Below are positions 18,414-27,011 of a stretch of DNA of 45,460 nucleotides, one piece after another. Origin of the DNA: Flavobacterium reichenbachii (GTDB taxonomy: Bacteria; Bacteroidota; Bacteroidia; Flavobacteriales; Flavobacteriaceae); the NCBI RefSeq assembly GCF_002217435.1, contig NZ_MUHF01000010.1:48518-93977 (forward strand). The letters are read 5' to 3'. Within the stretch, counting starts at the first letter, position 1; every line of letters begins with the position of its first letter. Under the pieces are notes generated by a model. It worked only from the letters and a program-made list of their open reading frames with translations, made no database searches and had not been told where the DNA came from. A program made the position numbers and the translations under genes.

Positions 18414-18923
18414 ATGAAAAAATTATTATTACTGTGTTTTATGGTTGTTTTTTCTAGCAATTTTTACGGTCAGGAAACAGCAAAAACTACGAAGAGCAAG
18501 ACAGAAGCATCTGCTAAAAAAGCAAAAACGGATGCAGATAAAGCAAAAGCAGATGCAAAAAAAGAAGCAGCAAAGTCTAAAAAGGCAGCAGCTAAAGCGG
18601 ATGAAGCATCAGCAAATGCAAAAAAAGAAACGGCAGACGCTGCTAAAAAAACAGCAGACAAAGAAGCGACAAAGGCAAAAAGCGATGCTGCGAAAGCAAA
18701 AAAAGCAGCAACAAAAGCTGATGATGCATCAAAAACAGCCAAAAAAGATGCCGCGGCAACTAAAAAGTCAAGCGCTAAATCTTTGAAAGAAACGAATGAA
18801 AAAGCTCCAAAAGTAGCGGATAAAGTTACTGGAGAATACAATGGAAAAAAAGTATATACCGGACCAAAAGGCGGTAAATATTACATTAACAAAAACGGAA
18901 ATAAAACTTATATTCAAGAATAA
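18414..18923 (+). CDS. Secreted Lys/Ala-rich coiled-coil protein with PBCV-type basic adaptor motif
   Basis: 169 residues. A signal peptide (MKKLLLLCFMVVFSSNFYGQ) precedes about 110 residues made almost only of Ala, Lys, Asp, Glu, Ser and Thr in histone-H1/TolA-like repeats (KADAKKEAAKSKKAAAKAD), probably one long helix. The last 28 residues (GKKVYTGPKGGKYYINKNGN) match the PBCV-specific basic adaptor domain first described in chlorella virus proteins. The role is not known. A helix rod with a small basic tip in the envelope would suit binding to polysaccharide, peptidoglycan or DNA, but this is inference. It has its own strong terminator. Confidence 0.8.
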   Translation: MKKLLLLCFMVVFSSNFYGQETAKTTKSKTEASAKKAKTDADKAKADAKKEAAKSKKAAAKADEASANAKKETADAAKKTADKEATKAKSDAAKAKKAATKADDASKTAKKDAAATKKSSAKSLKETNEKAPKVADKVTGEYNGKKVYTGPKGGKYYINKNGNKTYIQE

Positions 18924-18942
18924 TATCATTTTTGAATATTTT

Positions 18943-18973
18943 AAAAAGAGCTGTTTTGATCAGCTCTTTTTTT
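18943..18973 (+). terminator. Terminator of the Lys/Ala-rich protein gene
   Basis: AAAAAGAGCTG and CAGCTCTTTTT form an 11-bp stem around a 7-base loop, ending in a T run. Confidence 0.85.
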
Positions 18974-19169
18974 ATGTCCTGCAACGACCCAAAAGTCTAA
19001 TTGCTCTTAACATACAAGTAACTTTACATTTCTAAATAATTACAATTATCTAGATCTTTATGTATATAATGAAGCTTTAAACAATTAATAGAGTTAATAA
19101 TTTAGTAATATCTACAAAATAACACAGAAAACATATTTCTTTATCTTCGTTTTTAAAAAGCGTTAAACT

Positions 19170-20240
19170 ATGAGCATTGACTATTCTGCGAACAAAACTA
19201 TTTTAGTAGCTCCATTAAACTGGGGATTAGGCCATGCCACAAGATGTATTCCTATTATTAAGGCGCTTCAAGAAAACAATTTCATTCCGATTATTGCTTC
19301 TGACGGAGTTGCATTGGCTTTGCTCCGAAAAGAATTTCCATACATTCAGACTTTAGAATTGCCTTCTTACCATATTGAATATGCTAAAAATGGTAAAAAC
19401 TTTAAATGGAAACTGATTAAGAACTTACCGAAGATGATCACCGCGATTTTGGATGAGAAAAAAATGGTAAACAGCTGGATAAGAAAACACGGCATTGACG
19501 GAATTATTTCGGACAACCGTCTTGGGGTTTTCAGCAGAAAGATTCCTTCGGTTTTTATGACGCATCAGCTAAATGTAATGACTGGAAATACGACTTGGTT
19601 TACCAGTAAATGTCATCAATACTTTATAAAAAAATATACCGAATGCTGGGTTCCTGACTCGGATGGAGAAACTAATTTGACAGGCGAATTGGGACATCTT
19701 AAAACCAATCATCTCAATTTAAAATATATTGGTCCTTTGAGCAGAATGAAAAAAAAGGAAACTCCCAAAGTATTTGATTTAATGATTATTTTATCGGGAC
19801 CAGAACCGCAGCGTACTTATCTGGATGAGAAACTGCAGCAGGAAATTAAAGGTTTTGACGGCAAGGTGGTCTTTGTACAAGGTGTTGTAGAAAAAACGCA
19901 GACTAAATTAGAATCTGGAAATGTTACTTTTTATAATTTTATGAATTCTAAACAGCTGGAACAAACCTTTAACGAAAGTGAATTTGTTTTGTGCCGCTCT
20001 GGTTATACCACTGTAATGGATTTGGCTAAACTGGGTAAAAAAGCTTTTTTTATTCCGACGCCGGGACAATACGAACAGGAATATTTGGCGATAAAACTTC
20101 AGGAAGAAAATCTGGTACCGTACGCAATGCAGGACGACTTTACTATTGAAGATCTTTCGAAAGTAAAATCGTTTAAAGGTTTAGCACAGTTTAAAAATGA
20201 TATCGACTGGGATTCGTTATTTTCGGTTTTTGAAGAATAA
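19170..20240 (+). CDS. MurG-like glycosyltransferase (GT-B fold)
   Basis: 356 residues, cytoplasmic. The N-terminal Rossmann half begins VAPLNWGLGHATRCIPIIKA (residues 13-32), the glycine-rich loop and GH motif of family 28-like enzymes. The C-terminal half has VLCRSGYTTVMDLAKLGKKA (near 272) and PTPGQYEQEYLA, the donor-binding pattern of MurG and related UDP-sugar transferases. The donor and acceptor cannot be told; it is not MurG itself, because length and motifs differ. It could act on a lipid or cell-surface glycan. It may have a weak promoter (TATCTTCG, 19142-19149). Confidence 0.82.
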   Translation: MSIDYSANKTILVAPLNWGLGHATRCIPIIKALQENNFIPIIASDGVALALLRKEFPYIQTLELPSYHIEYAKNGKNFKWKLIKNLPKMITAILDEKKMVNSWIRKHGIDGIISDNRLGVFSRKIPSVFMTHQLNVMTGNTTWFTSKCHQYFIKKYTECWVPDSDGETNLTGELGHLKTNHLNLKYIGPLSRMKKKETPKVFDLMIILSGPEPQRTYLDEKLQQEIKGFDGKVVFVQGVVEKTQTKLESGNVTFYNFMNSKQLEQTFNESEFVLCRSGYTTVMDLAKLGKKAFFIPTPGQYEQEYLAIKLQEENLVPYAMQDDFTIEDLSKVKSFKGLAQFKNDIDWDSLFSVFEE

Positions 20241-20283
20241 TTTCAATAATAAAACCCGTATTAATCAGCATTTTTGCGAATGC

Positions 20284-20366
20284 AAATCCGTTTAATCTAT
20301 GTTTCTGATTACAGACGCAGATTACACTGATTCACTATCGTGAAGACACAGATAAATACGGATTTT
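20284..20366. repeat. Fold-back intergenic repeat between convergent genes
   Basis: AAATCCGTTTAATCTATGTT (20284-20303) is inversely repeated, with mismatches, by a segment ending ATACGGATTT (to 20366). The centre contains ACAGACGCAGATTACACTGA-type sequence. It lies between the glycosyltransferase and the porin and may terminate both. Confidence 0.5.
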
Positions 20367-20373
20367 TATTTTT

Positions 20374-21666
20374 TTAGAAATTAAACTGCGCCTGCAATCT
20401 CAACAAATTCCCTTGTTGTCTATTGACAGGAAGTGCGCTGTCTACAAAATTTCTGTCTGCAATAACATATTCTGCCGTAAGTTCGAATGCTTTAATTGGC
20501 TGCCATTCTATTCCAAATTCATAATCTCTTACAACATAACTTCTGGCATCTTTTTCGTATTTTTTTCCTCCGTCGTAATATTGAAATTTTGCGAAAGGAT
20601 AAATATGCTGTTTTTTAAAATCTAATTTATAATTCAACAAAACATAACCACCGTTTAAGTCTGTCTCGTCAACTGCATTCGTAAGCGGGTTGTAACGCGG
20701 TCCGGTACCCACATTATATTCAGTCTGGATTCCGAAAGGTCTTGGATACAAAACAAAAGTGGCTCCTACTCTCTGATCTTTTACATATTGCGGATCATCG
20801 ACAGCAACGCCGGATGAAATTTCACCGGTAAAAGCCCATTTTCCTGTATAAGCCTGAATTCCCGGTTCGATAATCTGACTTCCAATAACAAACGGATAGG
20901 TTACTCTTGCTACAACATTCAAATCTCTGTTTCCGTCAATTTTATTTGCGATCTGTCCGTTATAAACTCCAAAAGCAAATACCCCAAAATCTCCAGATCC
21001 TTTGTATCCGTCTTTAACCAGCATTGCAAAACGTTCTCTAATTTCGGCTGGCGCCCAATAAAAGAATGCTCCCAAATCACGCTCGTTAGCTATCGAACTG
21101 TTAATAGCATCGGCACGATCTAAAGTCAAACGCTGCGAACTCGACTGCATATTTTCAAAACCATATGGAATTTTACTTTGTCCGATACGAACACGATATT
21201 CTTTTTTCTTATCAAATGAAAGATCAAAATAAAGGTCTCGAATCTGAACAAAATTTTGAATTCCTGTACTTGGAGAGCTGGCAAAATCGGGTTGAAAATA
21301 GAAAAAAACATTAGGATGAACCTGCCCTGAAAACACTAATCTGGCACGTCTGATAAAAAGACCGTTGTTTGATTTTGCATCTGGAGCTGTAGAAGTAGTT
21401 CCCCAGGATTTATCACATTGTTCGCACGAAACTTTGTCATTTGTAGAAAACAAACCATTGTATCTTATTTGTGCATAACCTCTTAAAGAGATTCTATCGT
21501 ACCAATGCTCTTCGCTTACTCCAGATTTTGTATCTGGAAGTTTTGCTTTATTTATTGAATCTAAGAGACGTAAAACTTCTTTTTTGACATCTTCTTTCTG
21601 TAGTTCCTGAGCATTTACTGCAGCACAAATCAGCAATAAAAGTGTAATTAATTTTCTTTTTATCAT
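20374..21666 (-). CDS. OprO/OprP family phosphate-selective porin
   Basis: Outer-membrane beta-barrel porin of 430 residues. The signal peptide MIKRKLITLLLLICAAVNAQ is followed by a short helical stretch (KKEVLRLLDSIN) and then barrel strands such as ISLRGYAQIRYNGLF, GLFIRRARLVFSGQVHPNVF, RVRIGQSKIPYGFENMQSSS and a C-terminal LLRLQAQFNF ending in Phe. This is the porin O/P family, which in Pseudomonas takes up phosphate or polyphosphate. The ATG at 21666 is chosen because it gives a clean signal peptide. A triple 11-bp repeat lies just upstream of its -7 element, next to phoR/phoB, so phosphate-starvation control is likely. Confidence 0.88.
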   Translation of the reverse strand: MIKRKLITLLLLICAAVNAQELQKEDVKKEVLRLLDSINKAKLPDTKSGVSEEHWYDRISLRGYAQIRYNGLFSTNDKVSCEQCDKSWGTTSTAPDAKSNNGLFIRRARLVFSGQVHPNVFFYFQPDFASSPSTGIQNFVQIRDLYFDLSFDKKKEYRVRIGQSKIPYGFENMQSSSQRLTLDRADAINSSIANERDLGAFFYWAPAEIRERFAMLVKDGYKGSGDFGVFAFGVYNGQIANKIDGNRDLNVVARVTYPFVIGSQIIEPGIQAYTGKWAFTGEISSGVAVDDPQYVKDQRVGATFVLYPRPFGIQTEYNVGTGPRYNPLTNAVDETDLNGGYVLLNYKLDFKKQHIYPFAKFQYYDGGKKYEKDARSYVVRDYEFGIEWQPIKAFELTAEYVIADRNFVDSALPVNRQQGNLLRLQAQFNF

Positions 21667-21696
21667 TTTTTCTCTAACGCACTTAAGTTCAAGATG

Positions 21697-21742
21697 CAAA
21701 GATGTGTCACCTATGTTAAGAAATCATTAACAAGGTGTTACC
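21697..21742 (-). promoter_or_regulatory. Candidate Pho box and -7 element of the porin gene
   Basis: On the minus strand the repeats GTAAC, TTAAT and TTAAC lie at an exact 11-bp period (21715-21741 on the plus strand). The proximal repeat ends 10 bases before the -7-like CATCTTTG (21697-21704). This is the same layout as in E. coli Pho promoters, where the Pho box replaces the -35 element. Confidence 0.55.
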
Positions 21743-21835
21743 ATAATAAGAAGATTTGTTTCTAAATTGTTAGCTAAATATGACTTACGCTAAACAATCC
21801 TTTTGTAATGCGGGTTACAGAATAAGAGCTGACAT

Positions 21836-22915
21836 TTACTTAACATCAGCTTTTATTGTTTTATGTGCTTTTTCCAGCGTAAAAGAGAATTCAGAACCAA
21901 TTCCGAACTCACTTTCTACATAGACTTTTTCTTTATGTGCTTCAATGATATGTTTTACGATTGCCAATCCTAAACCAGAACCGCCTTCTGAGCGTGTTCC
22001 GCTTTTATCAACTCTGTAAAAACGTTCAAAAAGTCTTGGAATATTTTGTTTTTCTACACCTTCTCCATTATCGCTGATTCTGATTAAGACTTTTTTCTTA
22101 GTTAGATTTACAACTCCAACTTCTGTTAGTCCTCCTTCTTTACCATATTTAATAGAGTTTACAATCAGATTTTCTAAAACCTGCTGTATTCTGTCTTGAT
22201 CACCGCGAATAATAACCGATTGTACATTCTTGCTTTCAAACGCCAATTTGATTTTCTTTTTATCAGCCTTCATTTCTAATAAATCAAAAACATTCTGAAT
22301 CAGCTCAACAATATTAAAATCAGACATTACCAAATCTAAATCTCCAGATTCTAATTTTGTAATCATGTCTAGATCTTCTACAATATATATAAGACGCTCT
22401 ACTCCTTTTTCGGCACGTTTTAGATATTTTTTTCTAATATTTTTGTCATCCATAGCGCCGTCGAGCAATGTAGAAACATATCCCTGAACGGTAAACAAAG
22501 GTGTTTTTAGTTCGTGAGATACATTGCCCAGAAACTCTCTGCGGTATTGCTCACGAATTTCCAGCATTTCGATTTCAAGTTTTTTATCGGTGGCAAACTT
22601 TTTCACTTCGCGTGACAGTGTTTCCATATCTGTCGTTATCGGCTGGTTGATAAGGGTTGTTGACTCTAATAAGGAAACGTCATCGTAAATTTTCTTAACC
22701 CTTCTGTAGATAAAACGCTCTACGCGATACTGCAAAACCAGAAAAGAAAATATGTAAATGCAGATAATGAAGATGATTCCAAAAGCTACTTGATGCTGCA
22801 GTTGATTTTTGTAGAAAAGAGACATTAACATTAACACAAATCCTGTTGCAAAAAGACTTATATATAATGCCGATTTTACAGCAAATTTGTATGTTTTTTT
22901 AAAATTAATTTTCAT
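21836..22915 (-). CDS. phoR: PhoR-like sensor histidine kinase
   Basis: Membrane sensor kinase of 359 residues. Two transmembrane helices near the N-terminus (residues about 13-35 and 43-63) flank almost no periplasmic loop. A linker leads to the HisKA domain with FLGNVSHELKTPLFTVQGYV (phosphorylated His near residue 135), and the ATPase domain has N-box LENLIVNSIKYG, G1 ISDNGEGV, F-box LFERFYRVD and G2 GGSGLGLAIVKHI. The lack of a sensory loop is typical of phosphate-type PhoR, which senses through other proteins. It is downstream of phoB on the same strand, but 199 bases away, with a hairpin element between. Confidence 0.88.
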   Translation of the reverse strand: MKINFKKTYKFAVKSALYISLFATGFVLMLMSLFYKNQLQHQVAFGIIFIICIYIFSFLVLQYRVERFIYRRVKKIYDDVSLLESTTLINQPITTDMETLSREVKKFATDKKLEIEMLEIREQYRREFLGNVSHELKTPLFTVQGYVSTLLDGAMDDKNIRKKYLKRAEKGVERLIYIVEDLDMITKLESGDLDLVMSDFNIVELIQNVFDLLEMKADKKKIKLAFESKNVQSVIIRGDQDRIQQVLENLIVNSIKYGKEGGLTEVGVVNLTKKKVLIRISDNGEGVEKQNIPRLFERFYRVDKSGTRSEGGSGLGLAIVKHIIEAHKEKVYVESEFGIGSEFSFTLEKAHKTIKADVK

Positions 22916-22955
22916 TGAAATTAAAGCAATTAACCATTAATGGATTATTTTTTTC

Positions 22956-23095
22956 ACCATATCAGTGATATAAGTTCATTTTACTTTTGACTATAAATGA
23001 CTTAGCACATATAAACATTGTTTACATGTGCTAAATATAATAATTTTTAAAATTTACAGGCAACAATTTAATTGAACTTATATCACTTATATGGT
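22956..23095. repeat. Hairpin element, long copy with nested inner hairpin
   Basis: Outer arms: 22956-22978 (starts ACCATATCAGTGATATAAGT) and 23073-23095 are complementary at 22 of 23 positions. Inside, TTAGCACATATAAAC and GTTTACATGTGCTAA (23002-23034) form another stem with one mismatch around ATT. The outer arm shares ACCATATnAGTnATATAAGT with the element at 6505-6577. It fills most of the spacer between phoB and phoR. Confidence 0.75.
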
Positions 23096-23114
23096 TCAAA
23101 TATGTATTGAATGT

Positions 23115-23798
23115 CTAAACTTCAAATTTATAACCTACTCCTTTTATGGTTTTAAAAAGATCTTCACCAATTTTTTCGCGCAGTTTTCTGATGTGAACGT
23201 CGATTGTTCTTCCGCCCACTACTACTTCATTACCCCAGACTTTATCGAGAATTTCATCTCTTTTAAAAACTTTTCCTGGTTTTGAGGCTAGTAAATAAAA
23301 CAATTCAAATTCTTTTCTTGGTAAAGCAATTTCTACGTTGCCTTTTATGATCTTATATTCTTCTCGGTTAATCTCGATTCCGCCAACATTTAGAGTATCG
23401 CTGACCACTTCTTGTTCTTTTAACCTTCTTAACAAAGCCTTTACTTTGCTGACCAATAATTTGGGTTTTATTGGTTTGGTAATATAATCATCTGCACCTG
23501 CATCAAAACCAGCAACTTGTGAATAATCTTCGCTTCTCGCTGTTAGAAATGTTATGATAACATTATTTAATTCAGGAATTTTTCTGATGTGTTCACAAGC
23601 TTCCATACCATCCATTTCAGCCATCATCACATCCATAATAATCAAATCTGGTAATTCTTTTTGAGCCTTTGCTATTGCATCTTTTCCGTTAGACGCAGTT
23701 ACAATTTGATAGCCCTCTTGAGCAAGGTTATAGCCAACTATTTCCAAAATATCTGGTTCATCGTCAACTAATAAAATCTTGGTTTGTGTTTTTTTCAT
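23115..23798 (-). CDS. phoB: PhoB-like OmpR-family response regulator
   Basis: 227-residue transcription factor. The receiver domain has acidic pocket DDEP (near 13-16), phospho-acceptor Asp in LIIMDVMM (near 53) and conserved Lys in YITKPIKPKLL (near 107). The winged-helix DNA-binding domain (FKRDEILDKVWGNEVVVGGR, then TIDVHIRKLREKIGED) is the OmpR/PhoB type, which binds direct repeats at 11-bp spacing. I chose the ATG at 23798; the frame also opens with a TTG three codons upstream. Divergent from the TonB-dependent receptor. Confidence 0.9.
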   Translation of the reverse strand: MKKTQTKILLVDDEPDILEIVGYNLAQEGYQIVTASNGKDAIAKAQKELPDLIIMDVMMAEMDGMEACEHIRKIPELNNVIITFLTARSEDYSQVAGFDAGADDYITKPIKPKLLVSKVKALLRRLKEQEVVSDTLNVGGIEINREEYKIIKGNVEIALPRKEFELFYLLASKPGKVFKRDEILDKVWGNEVVVGGRTIDVHIRKLREKIGEDLFKTIKGVGYKFEV

Positions 23799-23904
23799 AA
23801 ATAGCAAAAATTGAGATTCTTACATCAAATTTTCTTTGTTAAATACCTGATGTTTTTTATTTCACAGGGTAAATATACTAATAAACGAAGCGGTAAATAA
23901 TGCT

Positions 23905-23921
23905 GTTAACGGTAATTTAAT
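23905..23921. promoter_or_regulatory. Additional two-repeat Pho-box-like site between phoB and the TonB receptor
   Basis: GTTAACGGTAATTTAAT contains TTAA twice at 11-bp spacing. Because TTAA is palindromic it reads on both strands. It could serve phoB autoregulation, but no -7 element lies in the matching phase, so this is weaker than the other three sites. Confidence 0.3.
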
Positions 23922-23957
23922 CTCATAACAATTTGATAATCTTGAAGACACAAAAAC

Positions 23958-24002
23958 ATAACAAGTGCGTAACATGAACTTTACGGTGTGGTTATTTCTT
24001 TG
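23958..24002 (+). promoter_or_regulatory. Candidate Pho box and -7 element of the TonB-dependent receptor
   Basis: ATAAC (23958), GTAAC (23969) and TTTAC (23980) lie at exact 11-bp intervals. The third ends 10 bases before the -7-like TTTCTTTG (23995-24002), the same spacing as at the porin gene. The start codon follows at 24032. Confidence 0.5.
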
Positions 24003-24031
24003 CACAAAAATAAATTAAACACAACACTGAA

Positions 24032-26806
24032 ATGAAATTCAATTTAAAATTTCTATTTATTGCATTATTTATCTGTACGATTTCGATCGCACAAAACAAA
24101 GGTACGATTTCTGGAGTTCTAACCGACAAGGAAATGAACAACGCCGCTCTGCCTTTTGCTAATGTCTTAATTAAAGGTACAAATATTAGCGCAAATACCG
24201 ACATTGACGGAAAATATTCTGTAAATGTAAATCCTGGAAATTATGTAGTTATTTTTAGTTTCGTAGGATATGAATCTGTAGAACAGCCTGTAACTGTTTC
24301 AGCTGGTAAAACAACAACATTAAATCAAGTGCTTTCTTCTGGAGGTTATACACTAAAAGATGTTGTAATAAAATCTGCTGCTACAAATAAACAAAAAGAA
24401 TCTGCATTATTATTAGACCAAAAAAATGCTGTTGCTTTTAAAACTGCAATTGGAGCAGATGAAATATCTAGAAAAGGGGTTAACGATGTAGCAAACGCAG
24501 TTGCAAAAGTTAGTGGAATTTCTAAACAAGATGACTCAGGAAATGTTTTCGTAAGAGGATTAGGAGATCGTTATAATGTTACTACTCTAAATGGCCTTCC
24601 TTTACCATCAAACAGCCCGGCAAACAAAAACATACTTTTAGACATCTTTACTACAAATATTGTTGACAACATTGGAATCAGCAAAACTTTTGAGGCTCAA
24701 AACTATGCCGATTTTGGTGGAGCAAATATTGATATCAGTGCAAAAAGATTCAGCGGAAAACCTTTTGTTAGTTTCTCTATTGGAGCTGGTGCTAACACAA
24801 ATGTTTTAGGACAGGATCATTTTTATCTGCAAGACGGACCTTCTTATACCGGATTTAAAAAAGTTGGAGTTCCTAATGCTCCATTACAACCATACAGTTA
24901 TACAACAAGCTGGGACAGACAGGAAAACAAAAATGTATTGAATGCTTTCTATACTTTATCTGCCGGTAAAAGATTTAATATAAATGACGAAAGTTCAATT
25001 GGTACTTTTGTTACGGGTTCATTTAGTGCAAAAAATAAATACACTGAAGGATACAGCAGAGGAGGAATTACTTCTGACGGAGATATATTTTCTGACTTTA
25101 ACAGAACAGCTTACAAACACAGCACTACAACAACTGTTATGGGTACTGCTGATTATAAAATCAACAACAAAAACTCAATCTTCTTTACTTCTTTATTCTT
25201 AAATTCAAGTGATCAGGATTATAGTGAGTACGAAGGAACAAACCAGAATTTTGACGGTGGCGGAAACGCTCTTCAACAAATTACAGGTTTTATCAAACGT
25301 GGAACTTTTGAAAGAACTCAATTAATTGTGAACCAATTAACAGGAAAAAACAAATTCAACGATCAATGGAATTTAAACTGGGGTGTAGGATACAGTATGT
25401 CTAACAGTGCAATTCCGGATCGTATGCAAAACTCTTTTGTTCACGCTCCTAATGGTGTAGACTATACGTTTTTCACCAACTCTAACATCAACAATCACAG
25501 GTTTTTTCAAGACTTAAAGGAAAACGAAATCGCTGCAAATATTGCATTATCATATAATTTCAACAAAAAAAGCGATGATACCTACAAAGGGAAAATAACT
25601 GTGGGTTATTCAGGAAAATTCAAAGATGTAGATTACAACATGGAACAATATTCATTCTTCCCGAGCAGAACTACAATTTCTTTTCCTAAAGAAGACATAC
25701 ATAATGTAGACAATTATTTAGATCCTGCACATTGGGGTTCTTCTTACTCAAACCGAATTAAACAATTGTACAATGGAAATTTAGATATTAATGCTGCGTT
25801 CGCTAATGTTCAGTATTCTTTAACTGAAAGATTCAGTGTGATATTAGGTGCAAGACTGGAACAATTGACTCAGAATGTTTTTTATATTACAACTACAGTT
25901 CCTGATGGCGACAGCTCTAATGATTCAAAGTTTAATATTTTACCAAGTTTAATTTCAAAGTATACCTTGAATGAGAAACAAAATTTAAAATTCTCTGCAA
26001 GTAAAACTTATACGCTTCCTCAGTTTAAAGAAAAAGTGCCAATTATTTACGAAGATGTTGCACAAGCCTACGAAGGAAATCCTAATTTATACGCTTCGAC
26101 AAATTACAACTTTGATTTAGGATGGGAATATTTCCCAAAAGCAGGAGAGTTAATTTCTGTAACTGCATTTGGAAAAATTATTCAAAACCCGATCAACGAA
26201 ATGTTCCTTAACTCTTCTTCAAATGATATCTCTTATGCAAACACAGGAGATAAAGGAACGGTAGCAGGAGTTGAAGTAGAATTTAGAAAAGACATTTTTA
26301 CAATTGAAAAAAATGATGGTCTAAAGACAAAACTTTCTTTTGACGCAAACGGATCATATTTATACACAAACCAAGATCTAAGCAACGATAAAGTAAACGA
26401 CGAAAATGATTTTGGAGCAAACTTTACTTTTACAGAAAGTAAATTAACAGGAGCTTCTGATTTTCTTGCCAATGCTAACTTATCATTTTTAAATGAATTC
26501 AGAGAAGGACAAGATTTCAGTGCAACGGTATCGTATTCTTATTTTTCAGATAAATTAGCCGTAATTGGAACTTCAAGAGTAGGAAACCTGGTTGATAAAG
26601 CTGTAAATAAATTAGACTTTATTGCTAATACAAGTTTGACTAAAAGCCTTAAACTTGGTCTTATTTACAATAACATTCTGAATCCAACTTTCAAACGTGT
26701 ACAAGAGCAAGGAAAAGTACCTGGAAAAGAATCTGTTGGTGATATTACTGCAAATTCATACAAAGCAGGTTCAGATTTTAGAATTACTTTAAACTATACA
26801 TTCTAA
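24032..26806 (+). CDS. TonB-dependent outer-membrane receptor with carboxypeptidase-regulatory-like domain
   Basis: 924 residues. The signal peptide (MKFNLKFLFIALFICTISIA) is followed by a CarboxypepD_reg-like domain (residues about 25-105, GTISGVLTDKEMNN to VLSSGGYTLKDV). A plug domain follows (ADEISRKGVNDVANAVAKVS, VFVRGLGDRYNVTTLNGLPL) and then a 22-strand-type barrel ending DFRITLNYTF. It lacks the SusC signature and there is no SusD partner. The next gene is a surface lipoprotein. Its position divergent from phoB and its triple-repeat promoter suggest uptake of a phosphorus-containing compound, but the substrate is inferred from context only. Confidence 0.92.
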   Translation: MKFNLKFLFIALFICTISIAQNKGTISGVLTDKEMNNAALPFANVLIKGTNISANTDIDGKYSVNVNPGNYVVIFSFVGYESVEQPVTVSAGKTTTLNQVLSSGGYTLKDVVIKSAATNKQKESALLLDQKNAVAFKTAIGADEISRKGVNDVANAVAKVSGISKQDDSGNVFVRGLGDRYNVTTLNGLPLPSNSPANKNILLDIFTTNIVDNIGISKTFEAQNYADFGGANIDISAKRFSGKPFVSFSIGAGANTNVLGQDHFYLQDGPSYTGFKKVGVPNAPLQPYSYTTSWDRQENKNVLNAFYTLSAGKRFNINDESSIGTFVTGSFSAKNKYTEGYSRGGITSDGDIFSDFNRTAYKHSTTTTVMGTADYKINNKNSIFFTSLFLNSSDQDYSEYEGTNQNFDGGGNALQQITGFIKRGTFERTQLIVNQLTGKNKFNDQWNLNWGVGYSMSNSAIPDRMQNSFVHAPNGVDYTFFTNSNINNHRFFQDLKENEIAANIALSYNFNKKSDDTYKGKITVGYSGKFKDVDYNMEQYSFFPSRTTISFPKEDIHNVDNYLDPAHWGSSYSNRIKQLYNGNLDINAAFANVQYSLTERFSVILGARLEQLTQNVFYITTTVPDGDSSNDSKFNILPSLISKYTLNEKQNLKFSASKTYTLPQFKEKVPIIYEDVAQAYEGNPNLYASTNYNFDLGWEYFPKAGELISVTAFGKIIQNPINEMFLNSSSNDISYANTGDKGTVAGVEVEFRKDIFTIEKNDGLKTKLSFDANGSYLYTNQDLSNDKVNDENDFGANFTFTESKLTGASDFLANANLSFLNEFREGQDFSATVSYSYFSDKLAVIGTSRVGNLVDKAVNKLDFIANTSLTKSLKLGLIYNNILNPTFKRVQEQGKVPGKESVGDITANSYKAGSDFRITLNYTF

Positions 26807-26827
26807 AAAATAAAACCATAAATACAT

Positions 26828-26862
26828 AAAAGGTGATTAGTATTAACTAATCACCTTTTTTT
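26828..26862 (+). terminator. Terminator of the TonB-dependent receptor gene
   Basis: AAAAGGTGATTAGT and ACTAATCACCTTTT form a 14-bp perfect stem with a 4-base loop, followed by T-rich sequence. The next gene therefore has its own promoter. Confidence 0.88.
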
Positions 26863-26920
26863 ATTTATAATAACGCAATGTAAATTTTATATTAAGCAGG
26901 TTTCTTTTTACCCCAATATA

Positions 26921-26977
26921 CTTAATGTATTGTTAATACGGTCTTAACTCAGCAAAAACATATGTTCGTTTACTTTG
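26921..26977 (+). promoter_or_regulatory. Candidate Pho box and -7 element of the surface lipoprotein gene
   Basis: CTTAAT (26921), GTTAAT (26932) and CTTAAC (26943) are three direct repeats at exactly 11 bp, the clearest of the set. The -7-like TTACTTTG (26970-26977) begins 21 bases after the last repeat, that is 10 plus one more 11-bp turn, so the helical phase is kept. The start codon is at 27012. Confidence 0.55.
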
Positions 26978-27011
26978 CTTTGAAATAAATAAAACAATAA
27001 AACACAACAAA

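Noticed and set aside
18445..18841. Long open frames on both strands over the Lys/Ala-rich gene (plus frame 18445-18786, minus frame 18470-18841)
   Set aside because: They are shadows of the repetitive GCA/AAA codons. The plus one is a Lys/Gln-rich run without a domain, and the minus one a Phe/Ala/Ser-rich run. Only the 18414 frame has a signal peptide and a recognisable C-terminal domain.
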